Source of the DNA: Minisyncoccota bacterium
GTDB taxonomy: Bacteria; Patescibacteriota; Minisyncoccia; UBA6257; 2-01-FULL-56-20
Assembly (NCBI GenBank): GCA_025449695.1
Contig: JANWIW010000018.1
Coordinates: forward strand, 1 to 46,255
Direction: 5' to 3'
DNA: 46,255 nt
This document shows positions 1 to 9,501 of this stretch, piece by piece. How positions within the stretch are numbered: the first letter of the stretch is position 1; each line of letters opens with the position of its first letter. The notes under the pieces are model-generated. The model made no database searches. It saw nothing but the letters and a program-made list of their open reading frames with translations, and had not been told where the DNA came from. A program made the translations under genes and the position numbers.

Positions 1-2
1 AG

Positions 3-86
3 CCCGCCTGCGATGGCGACACCCGCACCATCCATTCCGTGGGCAGCGCCGGCGGCGCGTCCCGCGCCTTCGAAGCGACGTTCTAA
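3..86 (+). CDS. C-terminal fragment of an unknown protein (partial)
   Basis: The window opens inside a reading frame that ends at TAA 84-86 and encodes 27 residues ending in GGASRAFEATF. The glycine/serine-rich end followed by an R-x-F-E pattern resembles the tails of pilin-like or secreted proteins of related bacteria, but the fragment is too short for a functional call. Another frame is open to position 273, but it reads through a patterned repeat and overlaps ligA, so I prefer this frame. The gene would lie upstream of ligA on the same strand. Confidence 0.4.
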   Translation, partial: PACDGDTRTIHSVGSAGGASRAFEATF

Positions 87-110
87 CGAGAATCGAGAAC
101 CGAGAATCCA
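86..110. repeat. Patterned short repeat (GAGAAT/CGAGAA type)
   Basis: Three imperfect copies of an 8-9-nt unit around CGAGAATC follow the preceding stop codon. A very similar run lies inside the cca gene near 30621-30650. The rest of 111-230 up to ligA shows no gene. Confidence 0.55.
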
Positions 111-230
111 GCCTTCGCCTCTCCTTCGCGAAACGCTTCGGACGAATGCGGCAAGGCTACGGGCGGCACGCGGGAATCGAGTAGGCGCGACTGGGCCGGA
201 ACCACATGCGATCCGGCTTATTTTTCGTGA

Positions 231-236
231 TAAAAT
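231..236 (+). promoter_or_regulatory. -10 box of ligA (leaderless type)
   Basis: TAAAAT, 6 nt before ATG 243. No Shine-Dalgarno sequence follows it. Confidence 0.5.
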
Positions 237-239
237 TGA

Positions 240-2352
<2,113 letters not shown>

Positions 2353-2354
<2 letters not shown>

Positions 2355-2383
2355 AAAATCGGACGGGCCTCACGAGGAGGCCC
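2353..2383 (-). terminator. Terminator between convergent ligA and the 2370 gene
   Basis: Read on the minus strand, GGGCCTC-5 nt-GAGGCCC is followed by a six-T run. The minus-strand gene's stop codon (2370-2372) lies inside the hairpin and the ligA stop lies in the T tract. Confidence 0.8.
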
Positions 2384-2912
2384 GGTCGAATAGCGGCAGG
2401 ATCTTGTAATACCAGATCCGGCTGAAGGTGCTCGTGCCCGGCGTGCCTTTGAGCGCGAGGTCAGGTTCGTCGGGCACCACGAACACCGGATGGTGGCAGC
2501 CGATGGCGCGGAGGGTTTGCCGGGTGGCTTTCTCCCACCGCGGGTCTTCTTCCTTGAGAAGGGTATCGTTGAGGCACGCGCGAGCCTCCGTCTCGGTGAG
2601 GAAGAGCGCCACGATGCCCCCGGCCCGCGCAAAGCCGGGGACTTGGGGTTTCGGCACTGGCGAGGCCGGGCGGTCGGACCGCGGAGCGCAGTAGAGCAGA
2701 AGACCGGGCGCTCTGCTGATGCCGATATGCGTCGCGTCGGCGCCGTGCGGCACCAGTCTGCCGCCCACGGGGATACTGCTCTCGCCCCGCAGGCCGATCT
2801 TCGTGACGAGAGGATTACCCCGCTCGTCCCGCTCACTCCGCACTTCAAATATCGACGCCCCGTTCCGGCCGAGGGTCACCGCGAAAAACTTTGCAAGGAA
2901 TCGCTGGCTCAA
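2370..2912 (-). CDS. Unknown protein, 180 aa
   Basis: I do not recognise the family. It is a soluble-looking protein without a signal peptide. The first half is beta-rich with several Gly and Arg residues; the second half carries a helical Glu/Thr-rich segment and ends in an aromatic SRIWYYKILPLF stretch. The start is TTG 2912, chosen because a strong AGGAGG Shine-Dalgarno lies at the right distance and a near-consensus promoter (2948-2976) lies upstream. Transcription therefore appears strong and SD-led, unlike most genes here. The stop is embedded in the terminator shared with ligA. It is monocistronic. Confidence 0.8.
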   Translation of the reverse strand: MSQRFLAKFFAVTLGRNGASIFEVRSERDERGNPLVTKIGLRGESSIPVGGRLVPHGADATHIGISRAPGLLLYCAPRSDRPASPVPKPQVPGFARAGGIVALFLTETEARACLNDTLLKEEDPRWEKATRQTLRAIGCHHPVFVVPDEPDLALKGTPGTSTFSRIWYYKILPLFDRASS

Positions 2913-2947
2913 GAGAAACCTCCTTCGTTCAAGTGAATTCTTTTTAA

Positions 2948-2976
2948 ATTATACATTTAAATCAAGAAAAAGTCAA
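2948..2976 (-). promoter_or_regulatory. Near-consensus sigma-70 promoter
   Basis: On the minus strand TTGACT (2971-2976), a 17-nt AT-rich spacer, and a perfect TATAAT (2948-2953). It drives the 2370-2912 gene, whose SD and TTG start follow about 36 nt later. Confidence 0.85.
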
Positions 2977-3057
2977 ATGGCCGTAATGGTTCAATAGCTT
3001 GGCAACACACTCCCCCTTTGCCAGGCCATCTGCACCTGCATGCGCTTCATCCCGGTC

Positions 3058-4314
3058 CTAGAGATTTGGTGTTCCTTGGGGCAGGGCGCAGAACTCGCCC
3101 CACAAGTCCGGAGCGAAGAACCGTTCCGCTACATCCCTCAGATACGAGGTGTCGCGGCAGCGTTCCAGATGGGTGCGGTACTCGGCCTCGCTCCTGATCT
3201 CCCCATAGAGCTCGAGGTCGTACTCCGCGCCGTCGATGATGGATTCAAGGGTCTGGAAGTAGAACGTCTGCGCGCCCAGTTTCCGGCCGACCTCTCGCCC
3301 CACCAGTGCCTCCGAGGAAAGCGCTTGCTCCATTCTTTCCCACAGTTCCTGACGGACCGACTGTACCTGGTCCAGTTCGTGCAGGGGAAAGGACATGGTC
3401 CAGCTGGAGTACCGTTCGAAGACCGTCTTAAAGGACATGCCGTACACCCAGCCCTTCTCGGTGCGGAGCCAGTGATAGAGCGGGCCGTGGTCGGAATTGG
3501 TGAGGAAGTCGCCGATGAACTCGATGGCCACTTTGGTTCCGTAATCCGGCAGGGCGGGGAAGAGCGCGCCTACATAAAGGATGGGCTGGGACACGTCGTT
3601 GAAGGCTTTTTCGTGATAGTCTTTGTGGACCCAGAACGGCGTTTCATAATGAGCGGGGGCCTCGTGCGGCCTCGTTTCGAGCTCCATGAGCCGCCCGGAC
3701 ATCTTTTGGATGTCGAGCGGACCAGCAGTCAGGATCACCGTGCGCGGATCGGAGTAGTAGGAATGAAACTTGGAGAGCATCGCCGCGTCCATGGCCGCCA
3801 AGTCCTCGTTCCAGCCGAAGATCTGCCGCAGATCGGTCACGAGGTCGCTCTGCCATTGCGTCTTCAGGTAATGGCCGAGCTCGGAAGAGCCGGGGAACCA
3901 GCGCTCTTTGCGTTTGCGTTCGGCGGCAATGATGGTGCGCTGGCGGGCGATATCCTCGCCCTGGAAGAGCGGCTCGAACACCTGCGCGCAGAGGCCGTCC
4001 CAGGTCTTCTCAATCGCGTCCGCGGGCGTCTCCGCGAGATAGATGGTGGTGAAGCTGCCGGTCTGGGCGTTCATATAGCCCCCCTGGACCCCCAGCCACT
4101 CCGTGAACTCGTGGGTGCGGGGATACAGGGCGGAGTGGGATGCGCCCATGTGCTCCAGGAAGTGCGCCGTGCCGGGCAGGACGTCGCCCGTGTTCTGGGC
4201 GTGCCCGAAGGGCAGGATGATATGCATGATGGCGAAAGGGAAGTCCGCAGGATAGTGCAGGAACTTTATCCCGTTCGGCAGGATGTAGGTCTCAAAGACC
4301 TGGCGGTCGCGCAT
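3058..4314 (-). CDS. M16-family zinc metallopeptidase (insulinase/processing-peptidase type)
   Basis: The 418-aa protein has the inverted zinc motif HxxEH at residues 51-55 (HFLEH) and a candidate third ligand Glu132 in AAERKRKE, at the spacing typical of M16 (HxxEH-x76-E). It has one catalytic N-terminal half and a C-terminal M16-like half, the usual size for a single-chain bacterial member. No signal peptide is visible, so it is probably cytoplasmic. Substrate unknown. A TAGGAT box (4321-4326 on the minus strand) lies 6 nt before the ATG. A long plus-strand frame over this gene is only an antisense shadow. Confidence 0.88.
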   Translation of the reverse strand: MRDRQVFETYILPNGIKFLHYPADFPFAIMHIILPFGHAQNTGDVLPGTAHFLEHMGASHSALYPRTHEFTEWLGVQGGYMNAQTGSFTTIYLAETPADAIEKTWDGLCAQVFEPLFQGEDIARQRTIIAAERKRKERWFPGSSELGHYLKTQWQSDLVTDLRQIFGWNEDLAAMDAAMLSKFHSYYSDPRTVILTAGPLDIQKMSGRLMELETRPHEAPAHYETPFWVHKDYHEKAFNDVSQPILYVGALFPALPDYGTKVAIEFIGDFLTNSDHGPLYHWLRTEKGWVYGMSFKTVFERYSSWTMSFPLHELDQVQSVRQELWERMEQALSSEALVGREVGRKLGAQTFYFQTLESIIDGAEYDLELYGEIRSEAEYRTHLERCRDTSYLRDVAERFFAPDLWGEFCALPQGTPNL

Positions 4315-4320
4315 AAAGTT

Positions 4321-4326
4321 ATCCTA
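4321..4326 (-). promoter_or_regulatory. -10-like box of the M16 peptidase gene
   Basis: TAGGAT on the minus strand, 6 nt before ATG 4314. It also partly resembles an SD (AGGA), so the assignment is uncertain. Confidence 0.35.
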
Positions 4327-4371
4327 AGGTTATTTTATGTGGATTTTGTGGAGACGGCGTACGCTTATACT

Positions 4372-5058
4372 ATGCCGGTCGCAAGATATTTCCGCAAAGA
4401 CTTCTTTGATACATGGACCCCGGAGATGGCATACATCCTCGGTTTCATGTTCGCGGACGGGGCAGTATGGCGCGGGAAGAGGGGAAATTGGTTTTTCGCT
4501 TTTTACTCCAATGACCTGGAGATCATAAAAACCATAAAATCCGTCCTGGAATCGGAGCATAAAATAGGGGTTAAAAGGCGGTCAAGCGAAGAGCATCCCA
4601 ACTGGCGGACCGGTTATTTGCTTCAGATTGGGAGTAGGATGTTATGCCAAAGATTGGCTACCCTTGGCGTTACGCAGAATAAAAGTCTGACGATGACCTT
4701 TCCGATCGTACCTCTCGAACTAATCGGTGATTTTACCCGGGGGTATTTTGACGGCGATGGCAGTGTGAACTTCGGGAGGTATTGGCGCAAAGACCGTAAC
4801 CAATGGAAATATCAACTTACGGTCAACTTTACTTCAGGTAGCAAAGCGTTCTTGGAAGGATTGTTTCACGCTGTTCGTAGTTACACGAACGGCGGCAGGA
4901 TTGGCATTAAAAAACGAGGATACGAACTCGTATTCGGCCGCCATGATTCGGTTGCATTATATAGGTTAATGTATAATAATGTCCCCGCGGGACTTTTTCT
5001 GAATCGCAAACTTGCGATCTTTCGGAGAGCGTTCCAAAAACTTCATCTGCGGCCGTAG
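4372..5058 (+). CDS. LAGLIDADG homing endonuclease overlapping tRNA-Asp
   Basis: A 228-aa protein with two LAGLIDADG motifs, LGFMFADG at residues 23-30 and RGYFDGDGSV at 123-132. This is the monomeric two-motif arrangement, and both carry the catalytic acidic residue. Such proteins make site-specific DNA breaks that drive intron homing; some act as maturases. It is AT-richer than its neighbours, a sign of mobility. It does not lie inside the group I intron of the following tRNA but directly upstream of that tRNA. Its last codons CGG-CCG-TAG are nucleotides 2-10 of tRNA-Asp. Start ATG 4372 is likely but not certain; in-frame GTG 4339 and 4348 are alternatives. TATACT lies directly before the ATG. 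Confidence 0.9.
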   Translation: MPVARYFRKDFFDTWTPEMAYILGFMFADGAVWRGKRGNWFFAFYSNDLEIIKTIKSVLESEHKIGVKRRSSEEHPNWRTGYLLQIGSRMLCQRLATLGVTQNKSLTMTFPIVPLELIGDFTRGYFDGDGSVNFGRYWRKDRNQWKYQLTVNFTSGSKAFLEGLFHAVRSYTNGGRIGIKKRGYELVFGRHDSVALYRLMYNNVPAGLFLNRKLAIFRRAFQKLHLRP

Positions 5059-5332
5059 CTCAATTTGGTTAGAGCACCGCCCTGTAGATAACCCTGCAGC
5101 TCCGAAAAGAAATTTTCGGATGAACATTCCGGGATAACGGTGAAGGCTAAGTTCGAAAGAATACGCTAATACCGTGGGAACCTCAGGATCGCGCGATCCG
5201 AGGAGCGCCGTAGAGACTAGATACCGGAGCGCCTAAGTTCGCGAGAATAAGGCGAAGATATAGTCCACTCCTTTATGAAAGTAGAGGATAAGTGCACGGC
5301 GGGGGTTGCCGGTTCAAGTCCGGTCGGCCGCG
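5049..5332 (+). tRNA. tRNA-Asp(GTC) interrupted by a group I intron
   Basis: 5' exon 5049-5085 and 3' exon 5295-5332 join to a 75-nt cloverleaf. Acceptor GCGGCCG/CGGCCGC, D stem GCTC/GAGC, anticodon stem CCGCC/GGCGG, loop CTGTCAC with anticodon GTC, T stem GCCGG/CCGGT, discriminator G. CCA is not encoded. The intron lies between positions 35 and 36 in the anticodon. The first 10 nt are also the end of the LAGLIDADG gene. A perfect terminator hairpin follows at 5341. Confidence 0.93.
5086..5294 (+). ncRNA. Group I intron in the tRNA-Asp anticodon loop, 209 nt
   Basis: Core elements are visible. P1: exon CTGT (5082-5085) pairs with GCAG (5096-5099), giving the required U-G pair at the splice site. 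P2: TCCGAAAA/TTTTCGGA. P4: ACGGT/ACCGT. R element GACTAGA (5215-5221) and S element AAGATATAGTCC (5255-5266) form P7 (GACTA/TAGTC). P8: CGCCT/AGGCG. The last intron base is G5294. The intron contains no ORF. Self-splicing is inferred from these motifs. Confidence 0.9.
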
Positions 5333-5340
5333 CTGAGGGG

Positions 5341-5376
5341 AAGATCCCGGAAGCTTTTGCTTCCGGGATCTTCTTT
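5341..5376 (+). terminator. Terminator of the tRNA-Asp unit
   Basis: Perfect 14-bp stem AAGATCCCGGAAGC with a TTTT loop, followed by CTTTG. Confidence 0.75.
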
Positions 5377-5525
5377 GCGCGAGCAGGTTAGGGAGGCAAT
5401 CCGCGCATTTGACTAGTAAAGCCATCATATGCACAATGGAAAAAGTTTTCTTCTAGCCGTAGAAATGCAATATCGTGTTGACCCCTCGGTAACGTGCCTG
5501 ATTCCAAGATGAAGGAGAGGTTCTC

Positions 5526-6062
5526 ATGACCCAGCAATTTCCGGTCTGGATGACCATCACCGTCGGCGCATGGAAGAGGCTCGACGTCTTCCTCGCTGCT
5601 CTTCGCGGCATGGGGCATAAGAACTGCCTCAGCAGCGTCGGATTCGAAGGCGACATGCAATTCATAGTAGGGCAGGTCGCCGCTACGCTGGCTCAGACCG
5701 AGGAGAAAGTTCTCCTCAGCCGCGCAACGGGCAGGCAGCTCACCGGCAAAGCGGATCCGACGCGCGCCGAAATCCTCGCCGCGGTCCAGGACGTCGGTGA
5801 TCTCCTGATCCCCGAAGCCGCCTTTACCCTGCGTGTCGGGTATGGCGACCAGCCGATGCGAGGACAAGAGGAGTGGATGTACGTCGCGACAGAGCCGGTC
5901 ACCGGCTGGGACAACAAGCCTTGCGAGCTGGTTCTCGTAAGCCGTGATCCTCAGTGGTGCAACGCCGGAGGAAGGGCCGAGCTTTGCATCTATGGCTGCT
6001 CGCTCAGCAACGCTTCCGGTTACGCCGACCGCTTCGTCGTTTTCCGTAGCCGGACCCAGTAG
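5526..6062 (+). CDS. Unknown protein, 178 aa
   Basis: I do not recognise the family. The start at ATG 5526 is supported by a GGAGAGG Shine-Dalgarno about 6 nt upstream. The protein is soluble-looking without a signal peptide or membrane segment. It has an N-terminal helix (VGAWKRLDVFLAALRGMG), a central charged helix, and a C-terminal beta-rich part with several Cys (PCELVL, QWCNAGG, LCIYGCSL) that could form a compact or metal-binding fold. It stands alone between the tRNA-Asp terminator and its own terminator at 6122. Confidence 0.75.
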   Translation: MTQQFPVWMTITVGAWKRLDVFLAALRGMGHKNCLSSVGFEGDMQFIVGQVAATLAQTEEKVLLSRATGRQLTGKADPTRAEILAAVQDVGDLLIPEAAFTLRVGYGDQPMRGQEEWMYVATEPVTGWDNKPCELVLVSRDPQWCNAGGRAELCIYGCSLSNASGYADRFVVFRSRTQ

Positions 6063-6349
6063 GATTTTGCCGCCTTCACCCACGCCCGCGCGTGTGATGG
6101 TGCAGGAGGCCATCACATGCGCAGGTGGACGGCTCCGTCCACCTGTTTTTCATTCATTCTGCCCATCAGGGTCTGCAGGGCGAGCATACATGCAGTCCTT
6201 TATAATTGTAGATATAGAGCGGGCCTACTTGTAAATGGGCGCAGGTCCGGAATTATAGACATGTCCGGTTTGTTTCGTGAGAATAGTCCTCACGTCGTCC
6301 ACGAGGCCGGGCGCTTTATCAGAGGCTTTTTGTTTATCTAAAAACCATC
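6063..6349. other. Intergenic region with three hairpins, no gene seen
   Basis: Holds GTGATGG/CCATCAC near 6092-6117, the terminator at 6122-6150, and CGTGAG/CTCACG near 6279-6297. A TATAAT occurs near 6201 without a following gene. Nothing codes convincingly. Confidence 0.5.
6122..6150 (+). terminator. Terminator of the 5526-6062 gene
   Basis: CAGGTGGACGG/CCGTCCACCTG stem followed by TTTTT. Confidence 0.8.
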
Positions 6350-6355
6350 TATAAT
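6350..6355 (+). promoter_or_regulatory. -10 box of the NHL-repeat gene (leaderless type)
   Basis: Perfect TATAAT, 7 nt before ATG 6363. Confidence 0.6.
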
Positions 6356-6362
6356 AAGGAAT

Positions 6363-9300
6363 ATGATAAGAAAAAATTTGCGCATCTTTTATTTTCTTAT
6401 AATCGCCTCACTGCTCGTCGCCCCAACTGCGCAGGGCGCCGGTTTTACAGCGAGCGATACGCTCGGCCATGTGCAGAATGGAGCTGCCTCCTTCATCCTG
6501 AACAGCAGCAACAACGCCCCCAATTCCGGCGGATTTTACCTTCCGGTCGGAGTCGCGGTGGACGAGGAGAATCACCGCCTTTTCGTCGCTGACCAAACGA
6601 ATAACCGGATTTTAGTATTTGCGCTTACGAACGCCAATATAATTCAAAACGCAACCTCATCGTATGTCTTGGGCCAGCCTGATTTCACCGGTTCGGCTGC
6701 GGGTACCAGTTCCTCCACTTTAAGCGCGCCGCATGCTCTTACTTATGATGTCGCCAACGACCGTCTTTTCGTGGGAGACGCGGGCAACAACCGCATTTTG
6801 GCTTTCGACGTTGCGCCGGCGACAATGACGAACGGCAAGCCGGCTTCGTACGTGCTTGGCCAAGCTGATTTTGATTCAAGCGTCGCCAATGTTTCCTCGG
6901 TCCAGATTGATTCCGGCCTTCCCTCCAGCCTCGCGCTTGACGCCGTTGGCCAGCGTCTTTTCGCGGGAGACGGAGCCAACAGCCGCGTCCTCGTCTTCGA
7001 CGTCGCCACTTCGACCCTCGCAAACGGCGCGGCGGCGACGCACGTGCTCGGCCAGCCGGATTTTGACACCAGCGCTCCAGGCACGGCCTCGGCTTCACAG
7101 CTATCTTCTCCCGTCGGTGTCGGCTTAGCATTCGACAACGCGAACCAGCGCCTCTTTGCCGGTGCCCACCGCCGCGTCCTCGTCTTCGACGTCGCCACTT
7201 CGACCCTCGCAAACGGCGCGGCGGCGACGCACGTGCTCGGCCAGCCGGATTTTGACACCACCGCGACCGGCGCGGCTTCATCATCAACGATCGGCAATGC
7301 CGCCTACCTTACTTTTGATAACGCCGGCCAGCGCCTCTTTGTAGGGGACGCCACTACTAACTTTGGCTCCGGCAACAATCGCATCCTCGTCTTCGACGTC
7401 GCCACTTCGACCCTCATAAACGGCCAACCGGCAGTTCATGTGTTAGGCCAGCCTGATTTGACTTCTTTCTCAAGTCCTGTTGCTCCCTCGGCGACACAGA
7501 CTGTTGCCCTGCGCGGTATCGCTTACGAAACAGATTCGGGACGGCTCTTTGTCGCGGATGGCGATTATAACCGGGTCCTTGCCTTCGCCGCGGCCACCAT
7601 CACCGATGGTGAAGCGGCTTCGGAAGTCCTCGGTCAGACGGACGGAAGCGGGAATTTGACGTTTCTCTATGGGGGCGCGAACGACGCTCCCAATTCGACG
7701 AGCTTCGCCTTCCCGGTGGGCATGGCCATAGATACTGCCGGCCACCGTCTTTTTATGGTGGACACTGGCAATGGTCGCGTGGAAATCTTCGATCTTGATG
7801 AGGATAATAACTTTGAAGATTACGTGGCAGATTACGTTCTTGGAGAGCCAAACTTCAGGACAAACGCCGGGGGACTTACCGATTCGACACTCTCTGGGCC
7901 TACGGACGTGGCCTTTGACAACGCGAACCAGCGGCTGTTTGTCGCAGATTTAAACAACAGCCGCGTCCTCGTCTTCGACGTCGCCACTTCGACCATCGCG
8001 AATGGCGCGGCGGCGACGCACGTGCTCGGCCAGCCGGATTTCACGACATCCATTGTAGGTCCAGGCATTATGAGTCCTACCGCCATCGCTCACGATCCCG
8101 AATCAGACCGCCTCTTTGTCTCAGATGCAGCTAATAGTCATATTTTAGTCTTCGACGTCGCCACTTCGACCATCGCGAATGGCGCCGATCCCGTAGCGGA
8201 ATTCGGCGAACCTTTCGTGGTCAATGTTACTTCCTCGACGCTCCGCACGCCGGCGGGTTTGGCCTATGATACCTTGGGTGAGCGCCTGTTCGTGGGCGAT
8301 AGGGATGATAATCGTGTTCTCGTCTACGATGTTCAGACCGGAGGGGATCTAAATGACATTTCTCCTAGCATCGTGATAGGGAAAACGGTATTCACGAATG
8401 GCGATCTTGATCCAACTTCCTCCTCCACGCTCTCGGGTCCGTGGGGACTCGACTATGACGCGGCGACTGGCCGTCTTTTTGTGGCAGATAACAGCAACAA
8501 CCGCGTATTAGGCTTCGAAGCCGCTACCTCTACGCTTGTAAACGGCGCGGCGGCGACTGTTGTACTTGGGCAGCCTAGTTTCGACACCTCGGGAAGCGGT
8601 ACGAGCGCGAGCGCGATGAATTCACCCCAGGGCGTTGCTTTGGATCAATCGAACGGCAGGGTGTATGTGGGAGATACCACCAACAACCGCATTTTACGAT
8701 ACGACCCCATCACTATCCTCACTACGACCCTTCCCGGGGCAACGGTGGGCGAGCTTTATGAGCAGGAAATTGCAACTGCAAATGAGCAGGGAACCGTAAC
8801 ATTTTCTCTTGCCGCCGGTTCATTGCCGCCAGGCATGTCGCTTGGCTCTGTAGACGGCACCCCTATCCAGGCTGGCACCTACACTTTTACTATTCAGGCG
8901 GAAGACACCGTAAGCGGAGCAGGTATTTTATTCGACCAGCAAGAGTATACGCTCACTGTCACTGCGGAAGCGGGATCAATTGTTTATGGTGGAGGATCGA
9001 TCCTAAGTATCGTTCCCTCCCCAGCTCCCACCCCAGCTCCCACCCCAGCACCTTCCCCGGGGCCAGTTCCGGCGCCTAAGCCGTTCAGCCAAATGACGGT
9101 TACGGAGCTCCAAGCTGAACTAGCCAGATTGATGGCTCTTTTACAACAACTCCAGAGCGGGGCCCCGGCAGTATGCGGTCCCTGGAACAAGAACCTGTTC
9201 TTTGGCATGGAAGAGAATGCTGAAGTAAAAGCTCTCCAGGAATTCCTGATCAGCAAAGGCCATCTTGTCGCAGGTTTGAATACCGGCAATTACTTCAGCC

Positions 9301-9410
9301 TGACCGTAAAAGGGGTCAAAGCCTATCAGGCGGCTAAGAGCATCGTCCCTGTTTCCGGTTACTTCGGTCCTTTAACCAGAGCTGCAGCGAACGCGCAGTG
9401 CGCCCTTTGA
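6363..9410 (+). CDS. Secreted NHL-repeat protein with Ig-like and peptidoglycan-binding domains
   Basis: A 1015-aa cell-surface protein. It begins with a signal peptide (about residues 1-25, ending AQG/AG). Residues about 35-780 hold many NHL-type beta-propeller repeats with the recurrent pattern RLFVxDxxNxRVLVFD and the linker VLGQPDF. A putative Ig (He_PIG-like) domain follows, marked LPPGMSL. Then come a Pro/Ala linker (PAPTPAPTPAP), a short helix, and a C-terminal peptidoglycan-binding-1 domain with VKALQEFLISKGHL and GYFGPLTRAA. It probably anchors in the wall through that last domain and displays a propeller for binding or adhesion; the ligand is unknown. Internal repeats are nearly identical at DNA level (6982-7071 and 7171-7260). 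Confidence 0.9.
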   Translation: MIRKNLRIFYFLIIASLLVAPTAQGAGFTASDTLGHVQNGAASFILNSSNNAPNSGGFYLPVGVAVDEENHRLFVADQTNNRILVFALTNANIIQNATSSYVLGQPDFTGSAAGTSSSTLSAPHALTYDVANDRLFVGDAGNNRILAFDVAPATMTNGKPASYVLGQADFDSSVANVSSVQIDSGLPSSLALDAVGQRLFAGDGANSRVLVFDVATSTLANGAAATHVLGQPDFDTSAPGTASASQLSSPVGVGLAFDNANQRLFAGAHRRVLVFDVATSTLANGAAATHVLGQPDFDTTATGAASSSTIGNAAYLTFDNAGQRLFVGDATTNFGSGNNRILVFDVATSTLINGQPAVHVLGQPDLTSFSSPVAPSATQTVALRGIAYETDSGRLFVADGDYNRVLAFAAATITDGEAASEVLGQTDGSGNLTFLYGGANDAPNSTSFAFPVGMAIDTAGHRLFMVDTGNGRVEIFDLDEDNNFEDYVADYVLGEPNFRTNAGGLTDSTLSGPTDVAFDNANQRLFVADLNNSRVLVFDVATSTIANGAAATHVLGQPDFTTSIVGPGIMSPTAIAHDPESDRLFVSDAANSHILVFDVATSTIANGADPVAEFGEPFVVNVTSSTLRTPAGLAYDTLGERLFVGDRDDNRVLVYDVQTGGDLNDISPSIVIGKTVFTNGDLDPTSSSTLSGPWGLDYDAATGRLFVADNSNNRVLGFEAATSTLVNGAAATVVLGQPSFDTSGSGTSASAMNSPQGVALDQSNGRVYVGDTTNNRILRYDPITILTTTLPGATVGELYEQEIATANEQGTVTFSLAAGSLPPGMSLGSVDGTPIQAGTYTFTIQAEDTVSGAGILFDQQEYTLTVTAEAGSIVYGGGSILSIVPSPAPTPAPTPAPSPGPVPAPKPFSQMTVTELQAELARLMALLQQLQSGAPAVCGPWNKNLFFGMEENAEVKALQEFLISKGHLVAGLNTGNYFSLTVKGVKAYQAAKSIVPVSGYFGPLTRAAANAQCAL
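6982..7071 (+). repeat. 90-bp exact repeat, copy 1 (NHL gene)
   Basis: Identical over 90 bp to 7171-7260, an offset of 189 bp or 63 codons. A third, slightly diverged copy begins near 7959. This is recent propeller-blade duplication or gene conversion. Confidence 0.9.
7171..7260 (+). repeat. 90-bp exact repeat, copy 2 (NHL gene)
   Basis: Second exact copy of 6982-7071, in the same reading frame. Confidence 0.9.
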
Positions 9411-9488
9411 CAGGCGCCAAGATTCATCACGGGAGTTTAGGGTTCTTACTGCCATCGAAGATTGAGCGAGGCCTATCGTCCTGCGTGC

Positions 9489-9494
9489 TATATT
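9489..9494 (+). promoter_or_regulatory. -10 box of the nucleotidyltransferase gene (leaderless type)
   Basis: TATATT, 7 nt before ATG 9502. Confidence 0.5.
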
Positions 9495-9501
9495 GAGCAT
9501 T

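Noticed and set aside
3040-4371. Long plus-strand frame continuous with the LAGLIDADG gene (would give a 672-aa protein)
   Set aside because: This part is exactly antisense to the M16 peptidase, which has its full zinc motif. The composition is that of a shadow frame, and the endonuclease motifs begin only after 4372.
6363-9410. Repeats in the NHL gene considered as CRISPR-like
   Set aside because: They are in frame, encode propeller blades, and spacing and length do not fit CRISPR. No CRISPR array is seen in the window.
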